From Bacillus aerolatus (lineage in GTDB: Bacteria > Bacillota > Bacilli > Bacillales > Domibacillaceae), in the NCBI RefSeq assembly GCF_009183655.1, contig NZ_WEIO01000001.1:310001-374000 (forward strand): a stretch of DNA of 64,000 nucleotides, given 5' to 3'. Numbering within the stretch: position 1 is the stretch's first letter; every line of letters starts with the position of its first letter. The position numbers and the translations under genes were made by a program. Under the pieces are notes generated by a model, which was not told the DNA's origin, did not search any database, and saw only the letters and a program-made list of their open reading frames with translations. This document shows, piece by piece, positions 8,312 to 17,017 of the stretch.

Positions 8312-9040
8312 ATGACAAGAGACCCTTACCGTGAGTTAGCGCAGAAAAATCGCATAGAAATTAAGAAAGTCCAGGTAGAACGGGAAAAGCAGCCTGTTCA
8401 AGGGTCATCACGGATGGAAAGAAAAGAACAAAAAAAGCAAAAGAAATATCCGCTGTTAAAAGTGCTGCTTATGTTTTTTATTACGCTGCCTTTTATTACA
8501 TTAGTTTTGTATACATATGCAAAGGATAATGACCGCTCCTCAACTTCTGTTGTAACGGAAGATTCGGGTGTGGCAGGACCGGTATATGTAGAACCCGAAG
8601 AAGAGGAGGAACAAACGAGCGAAGAAGAGGAAAACGATGATAAAGCAACAAGTGAAAAAATGGCTGAACCTGCCCCAGAAGCAACAGCGGCAATTATTAT
8701 AGACGAGACGCAAAAACAACGAAGTGAAAAGCACATGGAAAAACAAATAGAAACGAACGCGAAGCCGCCTGAAGAAGAGAAAAAACCTGAAATAGAAATA
8801 CCAAAAAAAGAGACACCGCTAGAGAAGAAAGAAGAAACGAAAAACGAAGCCATTCCGAATGATGATAAGCAGCCGGAAGGAAAAATCGTTTATCATACAG
8901 TCAAACCTCAAGAAACTGTTTTCCGAATTTCAATGACTTATTATAAGTCACAGGCCGGCATTGAGAAAATTAGAAAAGCTAACAATTTGAATGGCAATGA
9001 AATACGGGTAGGACAAGTATTGAAAATACCTCTTCCTTAA
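8312..9040 (+). CDS. ypbE: LysM-domain membrane-anchored protein YpbE
   Basis: The protein has 242 residues: a short cytoplasmic N-terminus, one membrane helix (about residues 48-66), a long low-complexity region rich in Glu and Lys (about 90-190), and a C-terminal LysM domain (about 193-242, from VYHTVKPQETVFRIS to GQVLKIPLP). LysM binds the N-acetylglucosamine backbone of peptidoglycan, so the protein probably connects membrane and wall through the charged spacer. It is the last gene of the ypbB operon, followed by a strong terminator. Confidence 0.88.
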   Translation: MTRDPYRELAQKNRIEIKKVQVEREKQPVQGSSRMERKEQKKQKKYPLLKVLLMFFITLPFITLVLYTYAKDNDRSSTSVVTEDSGVAGPVYVEPEEEEEQTSEEEENDDKATSEKMAEPAPEATAAIIIDETQKQRSEKHMEKQIETNAKPPEEEKKPEIEIPKKETPLEKKEETKNEAIPNDDKQPEGKIVYHTVKPQETVFRISMTYYKSQAGIEKIRKANNLNGNEIRVGQVLKIPLP

Positions 9041-9079
9041 TGATTTTGGCAAAGGGCTTCATAAACAACAATTATAACG

Positions 9080-9119
9080 TGAAAAGCACTAGAACTCCGG
9101 GTTTCTAGTGCTTTTCAAT
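9080..9119. terminator. Bidirectional terminator between ypbE and cotJC
   Basis: GAAAAGCACTAGAA and TTTCTAGTGCTTTTC form a stem of about 14 bp. A run of T or A lies on each side, so it can serve both convergent transcripts. Confidence 0.85.
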
Positions 9120-9122
9120 TTG

Positions 9123-9692
9123 CTAAAAAATTTTCTTGCGGTCCCTTTCTTCCTTTAGTATTTCAACCGCTTCCCGGAAGCGCTGTGAATGAATGATTTC
9201 ACGCTCCCGTAAAAAACGAAGACTGTCATTCAGGTCAGTATCATCACTTAAATCAATGAGCCATTGATAAGTCGCCCGCGCTTTTTCTTCTGCCGCGATG
9301 TCTTCATAAAGATCGGCAATTGGGTCGCCTTTTGCTTGAATATAAGTCGCTGTCCACGGCGCACCGGCGGCATTATTATAAAAGAGTGCATTATCATGGT
9401 TTGCATAATGCGCACCGAGTCCGGCTGCTTTCATTTGATCGGGCGTGGCATCTTTTGTCAGCTTATATACCATTGTTGCGATCATCTCAAGGTGAGCGAA
9501 TTCTTCTGTACCGATGTCCGTCAGTAAGCCGACCACTTTGTCGGGAATGGAGTAGCGCTGGTTTAAATAGCGCAGAGCAGCGGCCAGTTCTCCGTCTGCT
9601 CCGCCGTATTGTTCAATTAAATATTTAGCGAGTGTCGGGTTGCAAGTGCTTACTTTCACGGGATACTGCAATTTTTTTTCATAAACCCACAT
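9123..9692 (-). CDS. cotJC: Spore coat protein CotJC (manganese catalase family)
   Basis: This 189-residue protein of the di-metal catalase-like family is found in the spore coat. Metal-ligand motifs fit the ferritin-like fold: EQYGGADGELAAALRYLNQRY, TDIGTEEFAHLEMIATMV (Glu and His ligands) and EIIHSQRFREAVE (Glu and His). It is the last gene of cotJABC on the minus strand. A good ribosome site (GAAAGGGG) precedes the ATG. Family knowledge gives assembly into the coat in the mother cell; catalase activity is not certain. Confidence 0.93.
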   Translation of the reverse strand: MWVYEKKLQYPVKVSTCNPTLAKYLIEQYGGADGELAAALRYLNQRYSIPDKVVGLLTDIGTEEFAHLEMIATMVYKLTKDATPDQMKAAGLGAHYANHDNALFYNNAAGAPWTATYIQAKGDPIADLYEDIAAEEKARATYQWLIDLSDDTDLNDSLRFLREREIIHSQRFREAVEILKEERDRKKIF

Positions 9693-9719
9693 AGTGATCC
9701 CCTTTCTGCCAGCAGTTCT

Positions 9720-9980
9720 CTAGACTTGCCACGGCCATGGAGCTTCCTTGTAATCAAATGGACAACGGGCAAAACTGTAGCCGAAGCTCGTTAAAGCTCC
9801 GTATTTTCTTTCAAAAGCCTTTTTTAAGCTTTTGCTCAGTTTGACATACTCGTTATACTGTTTAATGGCATCAAGGTCGTCGGGATGTGTATGGAGGTAA
9901 AGGGCTAGTTCAACGATGACAAAATCTGCGGCTTGGATTTCTTCCAGCTCACTGTAATATTCAGGGGGAAGCTGTTTCAT
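9720..9980 (-). CDS. cotJB: Spore coat assembly protein CotJB
   Basis: This 86-residue protein is needed for assembly of the CotJ proteins in the coat. Recognisable parts are the central HTHPDDLDAIKQYNEY and the C-terminal FARCPFDYKEAPWPWQ ending, both typical of CotJB. The start overlaps the end of cotJA by 20 nt, indicating coupled translation. No enzymatic motif is visible. Confidence 0.92.
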   Translation of the reverse strand: MKQLPPEYYSELEEIQAADFVIVELALYLHTHPDDLDAIKQYNEYVKLSKSLKKAFERKYGALTSFGYSFARCPFDYKEAPWPWQV

Positions 9981-10209
9981 TCTCTGACCCCCTTTTTAAT
10001 TCCTTCAATGAATAATATGGATCGTAAAAACACTTCCACAGCGTCCCGGCTTTTAAAGCGGCAAGTGCGGGGAATTGTTCAAGACCCGGCGGCTGAAAGC
10101 CAACAAATAGATTAGGTGGGGTGGAATACCTTTTCACCTTTATTGGCGGGCAGGGATCCATCGGACTGATGTATGGACGGTATGTTCTATACCATGTGTG
10201 TCTGTTCAT
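9961..10209 (-). CDS. cotJA: Spore coat protein CotJA
   Basis: This 82-residue protein is rich in Pro and Tyr (YRTYRPYISPMDPCPPIKVK) and ends in the CotJA-type YDPYYSLKEL. The ATG at 10209 was chosen because AGAGGAGGAAGGG is directly upstream; the longer open frame would place that ribosome site inside the gene. It is the first gene of cotJABC and is preceded by a sigma-E-like promoter. In B. subtilis cotJ lies elsewhere on the chromosome, so its position between ypbE and ypbG is a local rearrangement or the order of a different lineage. Confidence 0.9.
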   Translation of the reverse strand: MNRHTWYRTYRPYISPMDPCPPIKVKRYSTPPNLFVGFQPPGLEQFPALAALKAGTLWKCFYDPYYSLKELKRGSENETASP

Positions 10210-10239
10210 TCCCTTCCTCCTCTTTCTATACTTCAATTC

Positions 10240-10269
10240 ATTGTATGGGAGAGGGGATAGAATTATTTC
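10240..10269 (-). promoter_or_regulatory. Candidate sigma-E promoter of cotJABC
   Basis: On the minus strand CATACAAT (10247-10240) is a perfect sigma-E -10. AAATAAT lies 14 nt upstream as an approximate -35. It is about 30 nt before the cotJA start. The B. subtilis cotJ operon is known to use sigma-E. Confidence 0.6.
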
Positions 10270-10341
10270 TTTTTTTGGCCGAATCTGTTATTCTGGTTAT
10301 TATTTTGCATTTATTTTATAACAGGAACGAAGGGAAAAATT

Positions 10342-11112
10342 ATGTTGTATATTGTTATCGGGCTGCTTTTCTTCATAGCACTCATTTTCTTTATGTGGAG
10401 AGAGGCCCATTATAATGAAGTAAAAGAGGATGTTTTAGTATTTAAAAACTATCCCGGTCAAAAGCCGCTTACTTTCTTTTTTATCTCCGATCTGCACAGG
10501 CGGACGATTCATCCATCCATTATTCAAAACGTTACAAGCAAAGCTGAATTTATTATTATCGGCGGGGATTTGGGAGAAAAAGGCGTTCCGTTAAAAAGAG
10601 TGGATCACAATTTACGGTTGTTAAAAGAAGTGGCCCCTGTTTTTTTCGTATGGGGAAATAATGATTATGAATTGCCGTCTGACGAACTGCATGAGTTATT
10701 TAAAAGCCATGACATTTGCGTGCTGCGCAACGGCTCTTTTTGTTTGCCGGCGGACAGTGATCTTTCTTCGGTTTGTTTGCTTGGTGTGGATGATTTTAGC
10801 AAAGGCAACAGCGATAAAGCGCGCGCGTTCGCCGAGGTGCCAGCAGACTCATTTAAAATTTTGATCAGCCACAATCCGTTTTTTACGAAAAAGCTTACTC
10901 CAGCAGATGGTGTCTCGCTTTTTTTAAGCGGGCATACCCACGGGGGACAAATCCGCTTTTTTGATATTGGCCCTTATAAAAAAGGTGGATGGGAACAACA
11001 AGATGGAATGTCCGTTCTTGTCTCGAATGGCTATGGCACAAGTGCTTTGCCGCTCCGGCTTGGTGCGAGAGCGGAAACGCATTTAATTACGATCAAAAAA
11101 GGGCAGCCCTAA
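10342..11112 (+). CDS. ypbG: Membrane-anchored metallophosphoesterase YpbG
   Basis: This 256-residue protein of the calcineurin-like phosphoesterase family starts with a membrane helix (residues 1-18). Metal-binding motifs are in order: SDLHRR (motif I), GGDLGEKG (II), WGNNDYE (III, Asn-Asp variant of GNHD), ISHNPFF (IV) and SGHTHGGQI (V). It is related to YkuE/YaeI-type phosphodiesterases, some of which act on lipid phosphates. It is divergent from cotJA. The substrate is unknown. Confidence 0.87.
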   Translation: MLYIVIGLLFFIALIFFMWREAHYNEVKEDVLVFKNYPGQKPLTFFFISDLHRRTIHPSIIQNVTSKAEFIIIGGDLGEKGVPLKRVDHNLRLLKEVAPVFFVWGNNDYELPSDELHELFKSHDICVLRNGSFCLPADSDLSSVCLLGVDDFSKGNSDKARAFAEVPADSFKILISHNPFFTKKLTPADGVSLFLSGHTHGGQIRFFDIGPYKKGGWEQQDGMSVLVSNGYGTSALPLRLGARAETHLITIKKGQP

Positions 11113-11189
11113 TATGATTGACAACTCACCATCTGCGTTTTGATTCATAGTATGTGATAAAGAGGTCCTTAAGCAGGGGGCAGCAAACT

Positions 11190-11771
11190 ATGAGGATAGA
11201 ACGTTTATCAGATAACAAGGTGATGCTTTCCGTTTCATACGAAGAGTTAAGAGAAAAAGGATGCTTGAAGAAACACATTTTAGAGGATTCTTACATTTGG
11301 CATGAAATTTTTGATGAAATGCTGGATGTCATTGAAGAGCAGTTGGACATCGACACAGAAGGGATGATTGCGATTGAAGTTCACTCAATGTCAGGGGATG
11401 AACTCGTATTAATTTTAACGATTGATCATTTTGATTTTTTAGACAAAGTAGATGAAGTGCCTGCGGAATCAGAAGACACTTTAGGCTGTGATCTGACGTT
11501 CAAGTTTCAAGATATCGAGGATGCGATCGGATTGGTACACGATGAGAAAAAAGTAAGAGAAATTCAAAGTGCGCTTTACTATTTCAAAGACGCCTATTAT
11601 ATTTGCTTTTCCTTCGATTTTGACAGCCAATATGATGGACTCGAAGCTGCACTGCTGGAGTACGCTTCTCCTTCCAGTCTGCCTGAAGAAATGTTAAAAG
11701 AATATGCGACTCCCGTTATTCAAAAGGAAGCAACAAAGAAGATTTATGAGTTTTTTGTTAAGAAAGCCTAG
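11190..11771 (+). CDS. mecB: Adaptor protein MecB (YpbH), MecA paralogue
   Basis: This 193-residue protein is close to the length of B. subtilis YpbH. The N-terminal domain starts with MRIERLSDNKVMLSVSYEEL, as in MecA. An acidic linker (about residues 90-100) leads to a C-terminal domain that binds the ClpC ATPase in the family. MecA-type adaptors bring substrates such as ComK to the ClpCP protease. The ATG at 11190 follows GCAGGGGGC by about 8 nt; an upstream start has no ribosome site. Confidence 0.9.
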   Translation: MRIERLSDNKVMLSVSYEELREKGCLKKHILEDSYIWHEIFDEMLDVIEEQLDIDTEGMIAIEVHSMSGDELVLILTIDHFDFLDKVDEVPAESEDTLGCDLTFKFQDIEDAIGLVHDEKKVREIQSALYYFKDAYYICFSFDFDSQYDGLEAALLEYASPSSLPEEMLKEYATPVIQKEATKKIYEFFVKKA

Positions 11772-11810
11772 CTTCCGTTAAGTGCTATCCGTTGAAATCA
11801 AAGCGATTTT

Positions 11811-11842
11811 CTCCTATCATCAAAGTATGATAGGAAATTTTT
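11811..11842 (+). terminator. Intrinsic terminator after mecB
   Basis: TCCTATCAT and ATGATAGGA pair around CAAAGT, followed by a T run. Confidence 0.75.
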
Positions 11843-11867
11843 TTGTGCGGATAACAAGGAGGAAGTT

Positions 11868-12842
11868 ATGCAGAAGGAAGACTGTATTATTGTAGGCGGA
11901 GGGCCGTGCGGTTTGGCAGCAGCTATAGCGTTAAAAGAAATCGGCAAAAATCCGCTCGTAATCGAAAAAGGAAACATCGTTAATTCCATTTATCATTACC
12001 CGACACACCAGACTTTTTTTAGTTCCAGCGAAAAACTTGCGATTGGTGACGTCCCTTTTATTATTGAAGGCCGGAAGCCAAAGCGCAATCAGGCATTAAC
12101 GTATTACCGTGAAGTCGTAAAAATGAAAGAGCTCCGCATCCAGCGTTTTGAAGCGGTAGAAAAAGTGGAAAAACAAGCGGAAGGTTCTTTTTGTGTTCAT
12201 ACAACGGCCGGTTCTTATCAAACCCCATATGTTATTATTGCAACCGGTTATTATGATCACCCTAATTACATGAACATTCCGGGTGAAGAGCTGGATAAAG
12301 TGTTTCATTATTTCAAAGAAGCGCATCCTTATTTTGATACGGATGTAGCTGTGATCGGTGGCAAGAATTCTTCTGTCGATGCAGCGCTGGAACTTCATAA
12401 AGCAGGAGCGCGGGTGACGGTTCTTTACCGCGGAGGCGAATACTCGAAAAGCATCAAGCCGTGGATTTTGCCTGAATTTGAAGTGCTCGTCCGCGATGGT
12501 GAAATGAACATGGAGTTTCATGCAGAACTCGTTGAAATAAAAAAAGACACGGTTGTCTACACTCAAAATGGTGAAAAGAAGGAACTTGAAAATGATTTTG
12601 TGTTTGCGATGACTGGCTACCATCCCGATCATAGTTTCTTGAAAGAAATGGGCGTGGAAATCGATCGGGAAACAGGCCGTCCTGTATACAATGAAGAAAC
12701 GAAAGAAACAAATATAGAAGGGATTTTTATTGCCGGAGTTATAGCAGCAGGAAACAATGCTAATGAGATTTTTATTGAAAACGGGCGCTTTCACGGCGGT
12801 GAAATAGCAGCAGCTATTGCCGAGCGGGAAGGAATAAAGTGA
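11868..12842 (+). CDS. ypdA: Bacillithiol disulfide reductase YpdA (Bdr)
   Basis: This 324-residue FAD-dependent oxidoreductase is of the thioredoxin reductase fold. The FAD-binding GGGPCGLAAAIAL lies at residues 10-22, and the NADPH-binding region VIGGKNSSVDAALELHKAGA in the middle. The CxxC active site of true thioredoxin reductases is absent; the Cys in GGGPCG is the redox residue proposed for YpdA. It reduces oxidised bacillithiol using NADPH. The bacillithiol synthesis genes bshA and bshB1 lie about 38 kb downstream in this window. AAGGAGGAAGTT provides a strong ribosome site. Confidence 0.92.
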   Translation: MQKEDCIIVGGGPCGLAAAIALKEIGKNPLVIEKGNIVNSIYHYPTHQTFFSSSEKLAIGDVPFIIEGRKPKRNQALTYYREVVKMKELRIQRFEAVEKVEKQAEGSFCVHTTAGSYQTPYVIIATGYYDHPNYMNIPGEELDKVFHYFKEAHPYFDTDVAVIGGKNSSVDAALELHKAGARVTVLYRGGEYSKSIKPWILPEFEVLVRDGEMNMEFHAELVEIKKDTVVYTQNGEKKELENDFVFAMTGYHPDHSFLKEMGVEIDRETGRPVYNEETKETNIEGIFIAGVIAAGNNANEIFIENGRFHGGEIAAAIAEREGIK

Positions 12843-12851
12843 ATAAGTAAT

Positions 12852-12880
12852 AAAAAAACGGGCTAAACGGCCCGTTTTTC
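12852..12880. terminator. Bidirectional terminator between ypdA and ansA
   Basis: AAAAACGGGC and GCCCGTTTTT pair around TAAACG. The two genes converge here. Confidence 0.85.
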
Positions 12881-12882
12881 TA

Positions 12883-13857
12883 TTACTCAAATACTTTTTC
12901 AAGATTAGCGGGCGCGTTAGCTGAAGACAAAGCGATTAAAAGCTTTAATCTCGCTTTTTGACCGTTTAGCCCATTTGAAAAGATCACACCGAGCTCCTTT
13001 AGTTGTTTTCCGCCGCCTTCATATCCATATATGTCTTGCACAATGCCGTTAAAACATCTTGAAACAAGCACGACTGGTATGTTTTGATTAATCAGTTCCT
13101 TTACCGCTGAAACAGCAGCAGGCGGCAAGTTGCCTTGGCCAAGCGCTTCGATCACGACACCATCATATTGAAGCTCTTTTAACGCAGATAGTAAATAAGA
13201 GTCCATACCGGCGTAGGCCTTAATTAAAGCAACTTTTTTGCTGACGGTGGTCACCAGTAGTTTTTGCTGAATGGCGGGTTCGTGGTGAAAGATGACTTTT
13301 CTTTTCGTAATAATGCCGATCGGCCCGTATTGCGGGCTTTGAAAGGTTGAGATATTGCTCGTATGCGTTTTTGTTACATTATCCGCAGAGTGGATCTCAT
13401 CATTCAATACGACGAGCACTCCTTTTCCTCTGGCGTCGTCGCAAGAAGCGGCCCGGACAGCTGAAATTAAGTTATACAGCCCGTCCGCACCAATTTCGTT
13501 GCTTGAACGCATCGCGCCGGTAACGACGACAGGTACATTCGTTTCCAGTGTTAAGTCAAGAAAATAAGCCGTTTCTTCCAGCGTATCCGTTCCGTGCGTA
13601 ATGACGACGCCATCAAACGGCCGTTCTTTATACGTCTGCTCAATCAAATTTTTTAGCTCGAGCATTTCTTTCGGAGTAATATGAGGAGAAGGGAGATGAA
13701 ACGGTTCCGCGGAAAAAATAGCTGCTGATTCATCCAGCAAATGATCAAACGAGCGCATCGGGTTTGTAGAAGATGGCTTGACGGCTCCTGACTGTTTATC
13801 TTCTTCCATGGAAATCGTTCCGCCTGTATGAATCACGAATATTCGTTTTTTTGACAA
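12883..13857 (-). CDS. ansA: L-asparaginase, type I
   Basis: This enzyme of about 324 residues hydrolyses asparagine to aspartate and ammonia. The first catalytic Thr is in HTGGTISM. The second catalytic set, Thr-Asp-Lys type, is in [28 protein letters not shown] is also conserved. No signal peptide is seen, so it should act in the cytoplasm. The start is uncertain: TTG at 13857 has a G-rich stretch (GTGGGGG) 8 nt upstream, while GTG at 13872 has no ribosome site. It is a single gene here and is divergent from prsW. Confidence 0.9.
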   Translation of the reverse strand: MSKKRIFVIHTGGTISMEEDKQSGAVKPSSTNPMRSFDHLLDESAAIFSAEPFHLPSPHITPKEMLELKNLIEQTYKERPFDGVVITHGTDTLEETAYFLDLTLETNVPVVVTGAMRSSNEIGADGLYNLISAVRAASCDDARGKGVLVVLNDEIHSADNVTKTHTSNISTFQSPQYGPIGIITKRKVIFHHEPAIQQKLLVTTVSKKVALIKAYAGMDSYLLSALKELQYDGVVIEALGQGNLPPAAVSAVKELINQNIPVVLVSRCFNGIVQDIYGYEGGGKQLKELGVIFSNGLNGQKARLKLLIALSSANAPANLEKVFE

Positions 13858-13953
13858 AAGAAAAACCCCCACTGTACAAATTTGGATTATGTATGTTCAA
13901 TCCTCTTTATTAATGATACGATGAAGAAAACCGAAAGAAAAGAGGACAGATTT

Positions 13954-14637
13954 ATGCTGGCGGTCTTCTCGGCGGGCATTGCTCCTGGATTAGCACTTTT
14001 ATGTTATTTTTATCTTCGTGATCAATACGATGCAGAGCCGGTGGCAACAGTGGCGAAGTCATTTATTTATGGTGCGCTGCTTACGTTTCCAGTCATGTTT
14101 ATTCAGTATGTCCTAAAAGAAGAAGGCATCGTTTTATCAAATGCAGCTACAGCCTTTTTTACCGTTGGTTTTCTCGAAGAATTTGTGAAATGGTTTATCC
14201 TATTTTATTTAATTTATCAGCATGTGGATTTTGATGAACCGTATGACGGCATTGTGTATGGGACGAGCGTTTCGCTTGGCTTTGCGACAGTGGAAAACAT
14301 TCTTTATTTATTAGCTTACGGCGTGGACCATGCTTTTTTACGGGCGTTGCTGCCGGTCTCAAGCCATGCGCTTTTTGGTGTGTTTATGGGGTTTTATTTA
14401 GGAAAAGCTAAGTTCAGCCAAGATGGGAAGAAAAACCAATGGCTCTGGCTCTCTCTTTTAATCCCATTTTTACTGCACGGACTGTATGATTATATTTTAT
14501 TTATAGAGTCGGCATGGATATATTATATCATTCCATTTATGTTGATTCTCTGGTGGCTGGCGTTAAAGAAAGTGAAGCAAGCTCACGCATTGTCTGACCA
14601 GCACTATCATAGAATGGCACGCGAAGGAAGCTCTTAA
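13954..14637 (+). CDS. prsW: Site-1 protease PrsW (glutamic-type intramembrane protease)
   Basis: This 227-residue membrane protein has about seven hydrophobic segments. Family motifs are LRDQYDAEP near the N-terminus, FLEEFVKW (paired Glu), [17 protein letters not shown] and [15 protein letters not shown] (conserved His). In B. subtilis PrsW makes the first cut of the anti-sigma factor RsiW, releasing sigma-W in response to antimicrobial peptides. The ATG at 13954 follows AGAGGA with good spacing; the open frame extends 24 codons upstream without a better site. No rsiW is in this window. Confidence 0.92.
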   Translation: MLAVFSAGIAPGLALLCYFYLRDQYDAEPVATVAKSFIYGALLTFPVMFIQYVLKEEGIVLSNAATAFFTVGFLEEFVKWFILFYLIYQHVDFDEPYDGIVYGTSVSLGFATVENILYLLAYGVDHAFLRALLPVSSHALFGVFMGFYLGKAKFSQDGKKNQWLWLSLLIPFLLHGLYDYILFIESAWIYYIIPFMLILWWLALKKVKQAHALSDQHYHRMAREGSS

Positions 14638-14659
14638 TTGAAAAAGAGCTTCTTTTTTT
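14627..14659 (+). terminator. Intrinsic terminator after prsW
   Basis: GAAGCTCTT and AAGAGCTTC pair, followed by TTTTTT. The left arm includes the last codons of prsW. Confidence 0.8.
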
Positions 14660-14725
14660 GTATAAAAATATGCACCTTGCAAAAAATACCCTTACACAAC
14701 ATCTATCAGGTGGAGGATAAAAAAG

Positions 14726-15535
14726 ATGAGAATTCGTCCTAAAATGAAAAGAACAGCTGTAACGATTGCTTTTGTTATTAGTCTCGTCACAGGCAGCCTA
14801 TCGATTATGCCGGAACCGTCACATGCTTTTTCAGGGCAGGTCATTCAAAAGGGCGCTTCCGGAGATGACGTCATTGAACTCCAAGCAAGGCTCCAGTACA
14901 TCGGATACTATAAAGGCAAAATTGACGGCGTATACGGCTGGGGCACGTACTGGGCAGTGAGGAACTTTCAAGAAGCATTTGGCCTGCCTATTGATGGTCT
15001 CGTTGGAGCGACGACAAAGAACAAGCTTGTGAAAGCGTCAAAGTACGATAAAAGCTATGTAAAATCACAAATTGAAAAAGGCCGTTCATTTACTCACTAT
15101 GGCAAACAATCAAAGCAGGCAAAAAACAAAGCAGGCTCCTCTGGCAACAAACCAATGGCGACAAGTGTTCCGCCGGGATTTTCACAAAATGATATTCAGT
15201 TGATGGCTAATGCAGTACACGGAGAAGCCCGCGGAGAACCGTACGAAGGCCAAGTGGCAGTGGCAGCGGTTATTTTAAATCGGATGCAAAGCCAGAGTTT
15301 TCCGAATACAGTATCAGGCGTTATTTTTGAACCGCGTGCGTTCACGGCTGTCGCAGACGGGCAAATTTGGCTGACGCCGAATGAAACGTCGAAACGTGCC
15401 GTGCTGGATGCGATCAACGGCTGGGATCCGACTGGCGATGCCTTGTATTATTTTAATCCCGATACGGCGACTAGCGCCTGGATTTGGACACGGCCGCAAA
15501 TTAAAAAAATAGGCAAGCATATTTTCTGTAATTAA
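14726..15535 (+). CDS. sleB: Spore cortex-lytic enzyme SleB
   Basis: This 269-residue protein has a signal peptide (about residues 1-35, ending in PSHAFS), a peptidoglycan-binding domain (about 38-110, with KGASGDDVIELQARLQYIGYY), a linker rich in Lys and Ser, and a C-terminal hydrolase domain (about 155-269) with the catalytic Glu in NAVHGEARGEPYEGQVAVAAVILNR. SleB is a lytic transglycosylase that degrades the spore cortex during germination. It is co-transcribed with ypeB 17 nt downstream. A TGTATA at 14659 resembles a sigma-G -35 but I see no good -10. Confidence 0.95.
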   Translation: MRIRPKMKRTAVTIAFVISLVTGSLSIMPEPSHAFSGQVIQKGASGDDVIELQARLQYIGYYKGKIDGVYGWGTYWAVRNFQEAFGLPIDGLVGATTKNKLVKASKYDKSYVKSQIEKGRSFTHYGKQSKQAKNKAGSSGNKPMATSVPPGFSQNDIQLMANAVHGEARGEPYEGQVAVAAVILNRMQSQSFPNTVSGVIFEPRAFTAVADGQIWLTPNETSKRAVLDAINGWDPTGDALYYFNPDTATSAWIWTRPQIKKIGKHIFCN

Positions 15536-15552
15536 AAAAAGGGAGGATAACG

Positions 15553-16902
15553 ATGCTGCGTATATTAACTATTGTTGTTTTATCGCTGGCTGCCGTCGGA
15601 ACAGGATTCTGGGGCTACCAGGAGCATAAAGAGAAAAATGCCATTTTGATAAATGCTGAAAACAGCTATCAGCGTGCGTTTCATGATTTAACTTTCGGAA
15701 TCGACCGAATTCACGACCAAATCGGCGCAACCTTGGCTATGAACACCCGAAAATCACTATCACCGGCTCTTGCAGATGTATGGCGGCTGACGTCTGAGGC
15801 TCATAGCGATGTAGGGCAGCTGCCATTAACACTTTTGCCGTTTAACAAAACGGAAGAGTTTCTCGGCAGCATTGGTGACTTCAGCTATAAAGCCGCAGTT
15901 AGAGATTTGGAGAAGGAACCACTCACGAATGAAGAGTATGCTCATTTGAAAAATCTTCACGAGCAGTCAGCCGACATTCAAAATGAGCTGCGAAAGGTGC
16001 AGCACATGGTATTGAAGAACAATTTAAGATGGATGGATGTTGAATTAGCACTAGCCACGGAAAAAGAAGGAACAGATAATACAATCATTGACGGCTTTAA
16101 AACAGTGGAAAAGAAATCACAAGGCTACAGTGAAACAAATGTCAGTACACTTCCAGGCGATATGAATAAACTCGATGACAATCACTTAAAGAAAAACAAA
16201 GCGGCTCCGATCAGCCAAAAAGAAGCGGTAGAAAAAGCGAAAGAATACGTTCAAATGAAACAAGTGAATGACATAAAAGTGACAAAAAGCGGGAAAGGAT
16301 CGGATTTTTCATTTTACAGCATCCATATGACAAATAAAGATGGCGGAGAAGCAAGCATTGACATGACGAGAAGAGGCGGTTATCCGCTTTGGTACATCAT
16401 CAACAGGGAAGTAGGGAAACCTGCGCTCAGCTTGAATGATGCAAACAACAAAGCAGTAGAGTTTTTAAACCGTAATAAAATGAAAGATTTAGTACTCTAC
16501 GACAGTACGCAATATGATAATGTCGGTGTGTTTACGTTCGTAGGCGAACAAGATGGCATCCGAATTTATCCGGATGCGGTGAAAGTGAAAGTAGCCTTGG
16601 ATAATGGGCAAGTAGTCGGGGTGGCTGCCAATGAATATTTAGAGAATCATCACGAAAGAAAATTGGAGAAGCCGGCACTGACTGAGAGCGAAGCAGAAAA
16701 ATTTATCAATTCAAAAGTCGAAATACAAGAAGAACGTCTCGCAGTGATCAAAAACGACCTCAATAAAGAAGTGCTTTGCTATGAATTTTTAGGAACGCTC
16801 GGAGAAGACACCTATCGAATTTTAATCAATGCTAAAGATGGCACAGAAGAGCAAGTTGAAAAGCTGCGCCGGGCAGAACCGGTGTATGATAATTTACTGT
16901 AA
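15553..16902 (+). CDS. ypeB: Germination protein YpeB
   Basis: This 449-residue protein has an N-terminal membrane anchor (about residues 3-20). A helical region follows, and the C-terminal half holds three PepSY-type repeats, the last around SEAEKFINSKVEI and YRILINAKDGTEEQVEKL. YpeB is required for SleB to assemble stably in the spore and is proposed to hold it inactive. Length and repeat layout are as expected. It follows sleB on the same strand with the ribosome site AAAGGGAGG. Confidence 0.94.
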   Translation: MLRILTIVVLSLAAVGTGFWGYQEHKEKNAILINAENSYQRAFHDLTFGIDRIHDQIGATLAMNTRKSLSPALADVWRLTSEAHSDVGQLPLTLLPFNKTEEFLGSIGDFSYKAAVRDLEKEPLTNEEYAHLKNLHEQSADIQNELRKVQHMVLKNNLRWMDVELALATEKEGTDNTIIDGFKTVEKKSQGYSETNVSTLPGDMNKLDDNHLKKNKAAPISQKEAVEKAKEYVQMKQVNDIKVTKSGKGSDFSFYSIHMTNKDGGEASIDMTRRGGYPLWYIINREVGKPALSLNDANNKAVEFLNRNKMKDLVLYDSTQYDNVGVFTFVGEQDGIRIYPDAVKVKVALDNGQVVGVAANEYLENHHERKLEKPALTESEAEKFINSKVEIQEERLAVIKNDLNKEVLCYEFLGTLGEDTYRILINAKDGTEEQVEKLRRAEPVYDNLL

Positions 16903-17017
16903 ATCATTCTAGGTGAAAAGATCGCTTATTGCATTTTTACCTTTCACACACTATAATTTTAAGGAAAATATTAGTTCAAATGAACTAGGGAGAGGAAGAA
17001 TTAGGTGGGTGGTAAAA

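Noticed and set aside
8398-8853. 151-codon minus-strand frame opposite ypbE
   Set aside because: It is the Ser- and Phe-rich antisense shadow of the Glu/Lys-rich linker of ypbE.
14659-14690. Sigma-G promoter for sleB
   Set aside because: TGTATA resembles a -35, but no CATACTA-like -10 is found at 17-18 nt.
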